From assembly GCA_002633005.1 (NCBI GenBank), contig NMRA01000004.1, positions 1,528,049 through 1,592,048 of the forward strand: DNA of 64,000 bases, given 5' to 3'. The DNA is from Phoronis australis (lineage: Eukaryota > Phoronida > Phoronidae). Below are positions 1-8,750 of this stretch, piece after piece. The notes beneath the pieces were generated by a model that saw nothing but the letters and a program-made list of their open reading frames with translations, was not told the DNA's origin and did no database searches. The translations under genes were made by a program, and so were the position numbers. How positions within the stretch are numbered: the first letter of the stretch is position 1; every line of letters starts with the position of its first letter.

Positions 1-654
1 CTCGAAGAGTTTGTCCGTACATTTGATGATCTTGTTCGCATCGGGAAGGTCCGCTACCTGGGAGCAAGTAATTACTGCGGATGGCAACTTCAGAAACTTG
101 TTGCTACATGTGACAAGATGGGGCTCAATCCCTTCATCAGCTTGCAAAGCCAATACAGTCTGTTATGTCGTGAAGTCGAGTATGAAATGATTGATGTTTG
201 CCGTAACGAAGGTCTTGGCTTTTTAACGTGGAGCCCTCTGAGAAGCGGTTGGTTAAGTGGCAAGTTCCACCGTGGAATGGAAGCGCCTGCTTCAAATTCG
301 AGAATTGAACAGATGGAGACGAGGAAAACTAGTATTATGCCGTCTTTTGCGAAGCAAGGAAATGAACAGACCTGGAATTTACTTGATGTACTGGAAAAGA
401 TTGCCAAAGAATGCGGCAAGTCGGTAGCGCAAGTATCCCTCCGTTGGCTTCTGCAGAGAGATACGGTGGACTCTGTAATAATTGGCGCTCGCACGTTAGC
501 ACAGCTGGAGGATAACATGGGGGCCGGAAATGGTTGGGAGTTGTCCGACGAACAGATGAAAGTTCTGAATGACGCCTCAGATCCTGGCAAGCCGTATCCT
601 TACAACATGATACATATGATGAACGCCGGGCGTGGCGGTAAGCTGGGGCCATAA
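1..654 (+). CDS. Aldo-keto reductase, C-terminal exon (5' partial)
   Basis: Frame 1 is open from the first base to a TAA at 652-654, giving about 217 residues, so the exon continues upstream of the window. The family is an NAD(P)H-dependent oxidoreductase of TIM-barrel fold, normally about 320-350 residues; here the N-terminal third with the catalytic Asp-Tyr-Lys-His is missing. Visible family signatures: GKVRYLGASNYCGWQ near the start (strand beta-6), SLQSQYSLL, TWSPLRSGWLSGKF (cofactor loop), and near the end SVAQVSLRWLLQRD and SVIIGARTLAQLEDNMGA, the cofactor-binding segment. The long loop after the SGKF motif resembles the YajO/Tas-like branch of the superfamily, which also occurs in animals. 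The substrate cannot be told. No intron is visible inside this stretch. Family assignment is sure; subfamily is a guess. Confidence 0.9.
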   Translation, partial: LEEFVRTFDDLVRIGKVRYLGASNYCGWQLQKLVATCDKMGLNPFISLQSQYSLLCREVEYEMIDVCRNEGLGFLTWSPLRSGWLSGKFHRGMEAPASNSRIEQMETRKTSIMPSFAKQGNEQTWNLLDVLEKIAKECGKSVAQVSLRWLLQRDTVDSVIIGARTLAQLEDNMGAGNGWELSDEQMKVLNDASDPGKPYPYNMIHMMNAGRGGKLGP

Positions 655-920
655 GGAATGAACCATTGTCAGAGCATGGCGACGAGGTGATCCCGCACCT
701 GGCAAACGACTCAGATTTTGAAGAACGAAAGTATATTGCGTAGTACTGCTAGAAACTAAAAACATTAAGGAAGTGAAAAAATCGCACCAACTAATCTTCC
801 CTTGTTAATGGGCAATGCGTTTAATTTGATTTAAATACTTAATTCTTTTTTAATATACTCTTTTTGAATTGAAACCACTAATCTTGTTCCTTAGTCAATA
901 AACATTGCTCTTGTTGTCAT
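655..920 (+). other. 3' UTR of the aldo-keto reductase gene
   Basis: AT-rich sequence follows the stop codon. A canonical AATAAA lies at 897-902, with a GT-rich stretch just after it, so cleavage is expected near 915-925. Confidence 0.55.
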
Positions 921-1024
921 TCGAATTGCGAGTACCCGGCCTCCGAACTGAATATTATCAATAACTTGAGAGTTATTTCAGAAAAGCATAAATCGTCCAG
1001 TGTACTTAGCTGTGTGATCGGATG

Positions 1025-1302
1025 CAGTGGTGGATCTAGGAAAGGGGGGGAGGGGCAACATGTTGCCTCGGGGAATTGGGCAAAGGAAGTCCGGCAGTTG
1101 CGAGGGCCGGGGATGTCGACCTCCTGTTTAGAAAATCTATCGGTGGACGAAAAAAAACACAATTCCGTTACCGATCATAGTTACTGAACTCAACATTTCT
1201 CACGCACGCTTGACGCTGCTGTTGCTTCATTTTCCTTGCGGCAGCTAAGGAGGGAGGGGGGCAGGCCGCTTGGGCGCCCCCTCCCCCTTAAATCCGCTTA
1301 TG
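1025..1302. mobile_element. MITE-like element with G-rich inverted ends
   Basis: It begins CAGTGGTGGATCTAGG followed by a run of G and ends with a C-run followed by AAATCCGCTTATG, an imperfect inverted copy. No coding potential. The CAGTGG(C/T)GGATC terminus recurs at 5073, 7177 (inverted), 38253 and 42989, so it is a family of short DNA transposons. No clear target-site duplication was found. Confidence 0.5.
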
Positions 1303-1700
1303 GGATGGTATAGATTTTCCCAACCTCAACCTTCAACTAAGTTCAGTAAAGTATCATTAATTCTTTCCAAGTAAGTTATTACATAACAGAAACAAGTCCA
1401 TACAGACATGTATTAACTGCTGTAACTAGTACACCTAGAGCTGACTGAGGCACATTCATACGTTTCACACACACGCACACACGAAACCTGTTTATATTGT
1501 ACACTAAATACTGTGCTAGAATATGGTTGTAAAGATTTGCCATTCGTTTTCAAAATAGTCTAAGCATTCATTTTTTGTGAAAATATATTTAAGCTTTTTC
1601 AGATAATGAGCCAATTCAATTTTGAAGACTACGATGGAATTTACCTAGCTGCGCAATCGGCGGTAGAAGATGTGTCCTCCCACTAAATTCAAACATAACA
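1303..1700. other. Non-coding stretch
   Basis: AT-rich, with a short CA-repeat run (about 1468-1482). No open frame or other structure seen. Confidence 0.4.
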
Positions 1701-2711
1701 GTGAAAGCATCTTATACTCCCATACTAGCTGGCATGTTTTTAGGTCACCATGAGAAAACATGGATTGAGACATACACTGGTCCTCACATCTATTTCTATC
1801 GACGATATGTAGATGATGTGTTTTGTATATTTGAAAATCAGCAGTCAGCCCAGGAATTTTTGGTGTATTTAAACTCGAGGCATCCTAACTTGAAATTCAG
1901 TGTAGAATTAGAGGTCGATAACATTTTGCCATTTCTGGACGTGTTAGTAGAGCGTGAGGGTACCTCAGTGATAACATCAGTATTTCATAAGAAGACTTAC
2001 ACAGGACTGTACACTTGTTTTCATAGCTTCACATCCTTTGTTTATAAAGTAGGTCTCATAAAGACGCTAATAGACAGGGTATATCGCATTAACAACACTT
2101 GGGCTAGATTTGATTCTAATATCAAAGAACTTACAACGAATTTGCAAAAGAATGGCTATCCCCTAGAATTAGTCAATAGGGTACTGAAAGCAAGACTCCA
2201 ACGTAACCCTGATGATGTTCATCCTGTAGACAAAACTAACTACAAGTACTTTAAAATACCCTATGTTGGGTTTTACGCCAAAATTGCTCAACGAAAACTC
2301 AACAAATTGGTGAATGATTACTGTGTGAACTTAAGAGTTGTATTAACATTCAAGTCTCTAAAACTGTCGAGTTTATTTAACCCTAAGGACAAAATTTCTA
2401 TGGGTCTACGGTCCAAGGTTGTATACAAATTTATCTGTGCTGGATGTGGCTCCAGTTATATAGGCGAAACTGTTCGCCATTTGAAAACCAGGACCAAGGA
2501 ACATCTAAATTCTGACAGTAATTCACATGTAAATATTCACCTGCAGAGCTCCAATCATTGTTATCAGCAGTGCTCTTTCAATGACTTTGCAATAATAGAC
2601 CAGGCAGTAACAACAAAGGAGCTTAAATTTCGTGAGGCTTTACATATCAGTTGGTGCAAGCCCAATCTCAATAGGCAACTGACACACCACAGGTTGTCAT
2701 TGTTGGTATAG
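1701..2711 (+). CDS. Penelope-like retroelement: reverse transcriptase (C-terminal part) + GIY-YIG endonuclease
   Basis: A 336-residue open frame. Residues 10-25 (ILAGMFLGHHEKTW) match the segment just before the catalytic palm of Penelope-like elements, and YVDD at 36-39 is the catalytic motif. FLDVLV at 78-83 and the KKTYTGLYTCFHS block at 97-109 are typical of this class. The C-terminus holds a GIY-YIG nuclease: VYKFICAGCGSSYIGET (241-257) followed by TRTKEHL, and REAL...KPNLNRQ (311-326). Penelope elements are non-LTR retroelements that use this nuclease for insertion. The reverse transcriptase fingers are missing, so this is a 5'-truncated copy, although the remaining frame is intact. 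The start is only the first ATG after the break. The 3' tail holds a hammerhead-like motif. Confidence 0.85.
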   Translation: MKASYTPILAGMFLGHHEKTWIETYTGPHIYFYRRYVDDVFCIFENQQSAQEFLVYLNSRHPNLKFSVELEVDNILPFLDVLVEREGTSVITSVFHKKTYTGLYTCFHSFTSFVYKVGLIKTLIDRVYRINNTWARFDSNIKELTTNLQKNGYPLELVNRVLKARLQRNPDDVHPVDKTNYKYFKIPYVGFYAKIAQRKLNKLVNDYCVNLRVVLTFKSLKLSSLFNPKDKISMGLRSKVVYKFICAGCGSSYIGETVRHLKTRTKEHLNSDSNSHVNIHLQSSNHCYQQCSFNDFAIIDQAVTTKELKFREALHISWCKPNLNRQLTHHRLSLLV

Positions 2712-2798
2712 TTCATTGTCACTCCCTGTAACTGACTTTATCTCATTTTGGTGCTTCATTACTTGTTGCTGGGCCTAGCTAGGTGGCCACTGTATTAT

Positions 2799-2846
2799 GA
2801 CTTCTGAGGATGGTGTTTAATAAATGACACCGAAACATGTCAAGTT
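2799..2846 (+). ncRNA. Hammerhead-ribozyme-like motif in the Penelope 3' region
   Basis: Core box CTGAGGA (2804-2810, fits CUGANGA) and GAAAC (2832-2836) enclose a stem GGTGT/ACACC (2812-2816 with 2827-2831). The palindrome ACATGT (2835-2840) provides a very short or dimer-forming stem III. The predicted cut is after C2841. Flanking GACTT/AAGTT (2799-2803 with 2842-2846) forms stem I with one G-U pair. An unpaired T (2811) between core and stem II departs from the consensus, so this copy may be weak or dead. Hammerheads are documented in Penelope-like elements. Confidence 0.5.
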
Positions 2847-2849
2847 TTA

Positions 2850-3318
2850 AATCCGTTGTTGTTTTCGTGAATCTAAATTTTTGCTTACAGAGTTGTCTAC
2901 GGATAATAAAAACTCCGCTATTTTTGCCAGAAAGTGTTCAGGAAAGAACAGTCAAAGAACAAATGAATAATTTCCTCTGACCTCGCATGACAGAAGCTAC
3001 ATAGATCGGAATCACTATCTCCTATTTGTAATAATGGTTTGTTTTTTTCCTATTATTCTATGGACAATTCTCATCTGTAGCCACTTTAAACGTATGTCAT
3101 TGACTGGGCTAAAGTCGAAAGCGTTGCATAAAATATCTTGCTACTCAGATTCGGACTTTTCAGTTACAAAATCAGCTTCTCATTTTGATAAAAGTTTGGC
3201 CTTTTATGTAAATTTTCAAAAAAAAGTCTCGTAAAAGCCCGAGTTCCCTTCTTATCTTGGGAATAGTAGAAAATTTGTTTGAAAATTGTTTATCTCTTTG
3301 CATTTCAGTAAGTGTATT
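2850..3318. other. Non-coding stretch between two retroelement remnants
   Basis: Only short chance frames are seen; no repeat or RNA structure recognised. Confidence 0.35.
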
Positions 3319-4057
3319 TCAGTAACTGTAAACCGGAAAACCACGGCAACCAACCTCCACAGAAAAACTCCAACACTTCCAGCCGTTAACGTGGCAGTCA
3401 CTCCTAAGATCTGTATATTTCAGGTTCTTCCGCTCATGTGCCTCTTCTACCCTACTCTCCCACGGAATGGTGAACTCGATCAGGATTATCTGGTGGGAAC
3501 TGTCCGAATAAAGAACCAAGTCAGGGCACTGGGTAGTCTGGACAATGTGCTGTGGGAAGGATGACTGGTGACCGGCAAGATCAACCCACAATTTCCAGTC
3601 GTTGGTTGTGTGAAGGATGCCTTTTTGCGCTTGGTTCTTCCCCTTACTTGCCTCATCGCCACTTCTAAGGCTGACCACGCCTTCTTATCAGCTGCTAATG
3701 ACCACTTGATTCGATTCTTCTTTGCAGTATCTGGTGGACCTGCTGAACTGGCTGGAACTGGATTCTGAAATACTTCAGCTTCTACTACTAATGCTTCCAT
3801 CTGTTGCGTAGCTGGGAGGTCTTCTGCACTGTGGTTTGAGACCTGGCTCAACCCCTCTCACTGGACGTGGCGCCCAAGCGTTGCCTTGCAACCTGACGTA
3901 AGCACTTCATCTTACCTTGGTGGATCTTCAACCCTCTTACATTCTTCAGAATCTTTCCACACACACAGGTTCTTGATGTTAAATCGGTGTTCGTAATCGT
4001 AGTCCTATTCGGTCCGGTCGTTGCCGTTTGAGGTCTGTCGTTGGACTCTTCTTGCAT
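3319..4057 (-). pseudogene. Non-LTR retroelement remnant: C2H2 finger joined to C-terminal PD-(D/E)xK-like domain, RT missing
   Basis: Three overlapping minus frames read as one broken product. The first (4057 down to 3848) has CVCGKILKNVRGLKIHQGKMKC, a C2H2-type finger found at the N-terminus of some invertebrate non-LTR elements. The second (3851 to about 3680) has NRIKWSLAADKKAWSALE, the linker that normally precedes the reverse transcriptase. The third (3678-3319) has WKLWVDLAG, CPDLVLYS, LIEFTIPWE and VEVGCRGFP, the conserved C-terminal block with a PD...E-x restriction-endonuclease-like pattern. The several-hundred-residue reverse transcriptase between linker and C-terminus is gone. Two frameshifts (near 3850 and 3680) separate the parts. 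The clade is uncertain. Confidence 0.65.
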
Positions 4058-5060
4058 CCTCCCTCTCGGAGAGTCCTGAGGTTGTCTTTCTGGTAACTTG
4101 GACGTAGCAATATGAATGGGTGTGCTCTCGCGAACACTTCAGACGAAATCTATTAAACCTGGAATTTTTTTCCTACTGAATATGCTAAAAGATCAAATAT
4201 TGTACTTAGACTAGTATTTTCTCTTATGAACCGTCCAGGCAAAAAAACAGTTTGGTCAGAATGAATAGGGCCTCCCAATAACTTTTTCATTCTAACACTG
4301 CAGCTAAACAGGCACTAAGAATTTTGTAACTTACATTTAACAGTGATATTAGACGCCAGTTTTTTAGGAATTCCCCGGGTTTATAGCCCTTAGGAAGTAC
4401 TTTTACGACACCTTGCAATTGTGAGTCTGAAAGCACTCCTGTGCCAAAGCTGAGCTTGAATGTACGAAGAAGAAGAGGTCATCAGGGTTGGTGATCAATT
4501 CTTATAAGAATAAATTAAGGCATGCTAGTAGGTTTTTGTGGAACAACCGAGAGAACATGGTATTCGGGGCTTCCCACGGTGTTTGGGGTTACCCCCTCTC
4601 CTATAAGAATTTTTACAAATTTATTTGAGTAAAGGTGTGGTCTTCTTTGGCTGATTCCAGTGGAAACTATTACGATTTATGAGCTAAACTTTTAACACTG
4701 AAAATTGATGAAATCTTTGTTTATGCTGTTGAACATTTCTAGCAATAAATTAGCGCGTTTGTCGCCAGTCGATGTTTAATGTGACACAACTTATTGATTT
4801 TCGACTGGACTTGCATAGTAGGCCTAATAAGTCGCAATTGCAACAAAATTCGGGGAGCTCATGTCGAGATTTTGTCAGATTTTGACAGAATTTAAACAGA
4901 CTAATCGAAAAGAAATGGGTCACATTTAGTCCATTTTGTGTGTCGAAAATTTGTCGGAATTTCGACGTGATCCAGTTTAGTTTGAAAACTGCAGTACACG
5001 CTCAGTGCCCGGTTTACCATGAGCAAAATAATTAAGCTGCAAAAATACCGCCTTGTAGTC
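4058..5060. other. Non-coding stretch
   Basis: The part next to 4058 may be 5' sequence of the minus-strand retroelement. The rest shows no coding potential or recognised repeat. Confidence 0.3.
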
Positions 5061-5069
5061 ACGACATCC

Positions 5070-5245
5070 CATACAGTGGTGGGTCTACGGGGGGTTCAGG
5101 GGGTTCAAACCCCCCTTGGGCCAGGACCCAAAAACAAAAAAACAAAAACGTCTCCAAAAAAAACAAAATGGCACAGCTAGCGTGTGTAAACCCCCAAGTA
5201 AACCAACTTGGAAAAAATTGAGGGGGGGGGGAGGGGTTCACTCTG
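5070..5245. mobile_element. MITE-like fragment with CAGTGGTGGGTCTACGG end
   Basis: The left end matches the family terminus seen at 1025 and 42989, followed by G-runs, C-runs and A-rich tracts. The right border is unclear, near the G-run at 5221-5236. No protein. Confidence 0.35.
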
Positions 5246-5960
5246 AAAATATAATTTTTTGCATTGTGAATTGCTGAGTCTTCGTGGCTCATCGGCAAAA
5301 CGCGCGGGGATCAATTGTGCGCGCGCTTCCGTCGACACTTCTGAAGTAACCAAGCATTTTAGATGGATCCATCGCTGAAAGAGCAGCTCTATAGCTGATT
5401 TTTTTGGTAACTAGCTTCTTTACTCTAAGATATGTTTTGATTTGATTAGGGGAAATACTGTGGTGCCGCAACCCTGATATACAGGCCAATTGACGTGCAA
5501 CGTTTTTACCTCATCTGTCATGCCGTGTCATTCTATTACACTCCACACGTTTGTAACTGATGTAAAGTAAAGTTCTCTTGCGCAATATCATGCAGTGTAC
5601 ATGTACATGTATTATTTTTGAAAAAAATTCTTTTTCCGAAGAATTGCTATTGTATCGGGCGGCGTGGTCTGGTCGCGAGTCCGTTTGAAGATACACGTTA
5701 ACAAGTTATGTCTATACAAGGAATGACCAAGGGGGCACTCACATTGACAAAGTGACCGCATTCGCGAACAGTGTACAGTACCAGAAATTGCGGTGAGGCT
5801 GTTCTTTTACAACAAAGTCTTGGGGGACTTGCGTGGTGTTCAATAGGCCTCCTAAGGAGCCCTAGTTCCGAACTCAACACCTACCGTCTTTCTACCTGCA
5901 ATAAGCACACTGCAAATAGGTCCTGGGATACAATGTACATCGTCAAGGTTTGAAGTAGTC
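5245..5960. other. Non-coding stretch
   Basis: Contains the palindromic TACATGTACATGTA at 5598-5611. No gene seen. Confidence 0.3.
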
Positions 5961-5961
5961 C

Positions 5962-6231
5962 ATGATGAACGGATCAAATTTAGTTGCGCATGCAAGTCTT
6001 TTGAATGGACTTGGCAACCTCAAGGGTCTTAGTGCCAACTGAGCTGCTAAACGAGATGCTGACATTGTAGAGGCTTACAAGCTCATTGACACAGCAGTTG
6101 ACGAAGTGCAAGCGTTGGGAACAAACATCGAAGATATCTGGGTTGAAAGGTTCCAAGACGAGCAAACCATTGGATCCGATATACAGATTCCTCGGCAGTC
6201 TAGACAACAGAAGGATAGGACTAACCTATAA
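5962..6231 (+). pseudogene. hAT-type transposase C-terminal fragment
   Basis: Reads MMNGSNLVAHASLLNGLGNLKGLSAN, a stop (TGA 6040-6042), then AAKRDADIVEAYKLIDTAV, VDEVQALGTNIEDIWVERF, and finally IPRQSRQQKDRTNL before a TAA at 6229-6231. The pattern of a short helix, the DADIVEAYKLID segment and a terminal P-R-x-x-x-x-Q-x-x-R-x-N is like the region ahead of the dimerisation domain in hAT transposases and the domesticated 52-kDa-repressor-like proteins. The internal stop and the missing catalytic domain make it a dead fragment. Assignment rests on remembered family pattern only. Confidence 0.45.
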
Positions 6232-6299
6232 GTAACCACTGGGGATTAAAAAGTGTCTTGAGAGAAGTTTTCAATTCAAAATTTTTTTGCATAGTACAC

Positions 6300-6580
6300 T
6301 TAGGTCTCGCGACGGACCAGGCCAGCTTGACTTGTGTAGATGTTGAGTTTCAGTGTACGTCTGGTCCCTCGGCGAACTAGTCTTGTGATTTTTTTACCAA
6401 AGTGTGCTTTGTAAAACAGCCAGTACTGTTTGGTCCCGCGACAGATCGACTGTTTTTATAGGGATAATAAGCACAGGTGTACTCTTGATCTCGTGACGGA
6501 CCAGGTCAGCCTTTTTGTGTACTCTCAGTGTAAATCTGGTCCCTCTGCAAACTAGTCTAGTATATCTTTTCACCACTGTG
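6300..6580. repeat. Diverged tandem repeat, period about 184 bp
   Basis: The segment from 6303 (CTCGCGACGGACCAGG ... TCTGGTCCCTCGGCGAACTAGTC) recurs at about 6487 (CTCGTGACGGACCAGG ... TCTGGTCCCTCTGCAAACTAGTC). A partial copy of its first part is at 6433. GGACCAG and CTGGTCC within each copy are inverted relative to each other, so a copy can fold back. Confidence 0.5.
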
Positions 6581-6599
6581 CACAGGATGTTTTAGTTTC

Positions 6600-7080
6600 G
6601 TGAAACTGTTTTCAGATGATTTGACGTTTTTCAATTGTTGTCAACGTGATTTAGCTTAATAAAGTGATACTTAATTATTTATTGTCGTTTTTAATGTTTA
6701 TTTCCGGACAAACAGTACAGGTCTTCGTTCTTAAATAACTTGAAGCTGCTGTTGCACGATCATCTGATATTCAAGTTTTTACGCCCCGTCGGTGCTCCTT
6801 TTGCTCTTGAATATTTGGAAGTTGTCTGAACCCCTCTATACGTACCACACTTTTTCGTATACGACTTTTCTTATGCTAAAAAAGGTGCCTGTGTAAGCAG
6901 ATGTTCCAACAAGAAAATTTGCTGGTGGCGTGACTCATACCCAGATGAGCACAATATGATTTCACGAAACTTATGAGCCAAGTTCATGTGACGAAATCGA
7001 GAAGGGTTTTTAATTATCTTAAGAAAAACTTCAGAGACATGTTAATTGCCAGAAACTTACCAGGATGCATAAAAATTTCA
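6600..7080. other. Non-coding stretch
   Basis: AT-rich; no gene or clear repeat seen. Confidence 0.3.
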
Positions 7081-7177
7081 CTATTTGGCTACAAAAACAA
7101 AAAATGTCCCCCTCTCGGCGCCACGCCCCTAGGATTCCTAACCCCCCCCTTACTGAAAACGTAGATCCGCCACTGCC
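7080..7177 (-). mobile_element. MITE end, family copy 1 (inverted)
   Basis: Read on the minus strand it starts CAGTGGCGGATCTACG, then TTTTCAGTAAGG, a G-run, GCGTGGCGCCGAG and ACATTTTTTGTTTT. The same order of motifs appears on the plus strand at 42989-43130, so both are copies of one mobile family. Confidence 0.6.
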
Positions 7178-7179
7178 AT

Positions 7180-8467
7180 ACACTCTTTCACAGTGCTACC
7201 AAAGGTAGCAGTGGGGAATGTTGTTTATAATGGCTTCTCATTGGAAACTGACGTCATAACCTTCAGATATTCCCATTGGCTGAAATCTGTGAAACCCCTT
7301 TCAGTTTACTGTTACGTAGTATGGCCATCTTTGACTTGAATAGTTGCAATTTATTAAAACGCGCAGTGGTCGAAATAAACAAAATCAAGGGAACACCGAT
7401 CCCGTGGCTAAGCCCAAATAAAAATACAGTGCACTAAAGGAGTTTGCAAGTGGTGGCGATGTGATCGATGAACTTCCGATCAAGCATGCGCATTGATGCC
7501 TACACATGGAATTTCGTGTGTCGTTCATCACGTTCCACAGGGCCACTTTTCAGTATAGGTGGCGCTGTGTCAGAGGGTAGACATCCAATTGAACTAATTG
7601 CAATGTTTTGAATACTTGAGAAGTTATTTTTGCTTTATTGAAATCCCTCATATGTAAAAATGTGTACCCAATGATAATGGCAATTTTTTATCCCTAAAAG
7701 TGCGTGCAACAGCTCTTTCCACGTAAAGAGGATTCAGTGAATTGTTCCATGTGTGAAACGATGTATTTAACCATGATGAGTAGACGACTGAAATATTTAC
7801 GTCGATGCTTCCAACAACTTTTTGTATTTAGTTGGTTTGAATGCTTTGGCAGAAATACAGTTTCGTGAAAACTGATGTCAGTAACAAAAGTACAAGTAGG
7901 CCTACGTGGAGACTCCCGGCCGCTACGCCGACGTGACAAACACAAATTATTCTTATTATAAAGCGGAAACTTCGTAAGAACAATCTTCCATGTTTTTTAC
8001 TCTGTTACAAATCTCTTATTGACAAACCCGCGTTTACTCATTGACGAAAAATTCCTTTCTGAAGCTAATCAGTTAATGCTAACACATTCATTCATTTGCT
8101 AGATGATTGCACCGAAAAATAATGTCGACCAACTTAAAAGTCAGCGTTACTAAATGTTAAAACTGCACTTTGGGCATGATGGTGACAAACTTGGCAGGAT
8201 AACGTTCATTTTCAAGGCTAAAACTTGTGAAAAAACTGGTTTCGCAGCCCGAGGAACTAGGGTTTAAACTTCCTCTCATTCAATTGAATGGCAAGTGACA
8301 TTGTCAACTTTGACCCTCACAGTTCTCTGAAAAGAAAGCTTGCAAATGCTTGGATGTGTTAAATATGCCTACTTTACGAAACATTTTAGTCCATAGTGGC
8401 ACGCGTTGTGTTGACGGAAAACCCGCGAGAACGCAAGATCTCGCAGAACCACGCAAAATCACACGCA
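7180..8467. other. Non-coding stretch
   Basis: A short hairpin lies around 7190-7212 (GTGCTACC/GGTAGCAG). A CRE-like TGACGTCAT (about 7249) sits near an inverted CCAAT box (ATTGG, about 7275). No exon could be linked to them. Confidence 0.3.
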
Positions 8468-8750
8468 TAACGTAGAATTGTCGTGAGGACTTGACAGGGA
8501 AGTCAGGGGTCTCACACTCCACTGATTCATCTACATTATTTTGAAAGCGCTTTGCCCAGTCACACATTGTGTGTCATAAAAGAGATAAGCATACCTGCAG
8601 CTGTCGCAGCAAGTAGAACTACTCTCGTTTATCACATTGGTGAAGACTCACAGTTGAACTGTGGTTTTCTGTTGACCCCGGCCAGACCGTCCGGAGTTGC
8701 ACCATACACCAACTCCGGACGGTCTCTCACGACGATTTAGCGTTATGGAG
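8468..8750. repeat. Dispersed repeat with terminal perfect hairpin, copy A
   Basis: About 280 bp matching 24130-24955. It ends in a 16-bp perfect inverted repeat, AGACCGTCCGGAGTTG (8684-8699) with CAACTCCGGACGGTCT (8710-8725), and a 10-base loop. No coding potential. Copy B is split by about 550 bp of extra sequence. Confidence 0.6.

Noticed and set aside
1-654. Bacterial origin or contamination for the aldo-keto reductase exon
   Set aside because: Animals carry relatives of this subfamily, the gene has an AATAAA-bearing 3' UTR, and its frame starts before the window, consistent with a normal exon.
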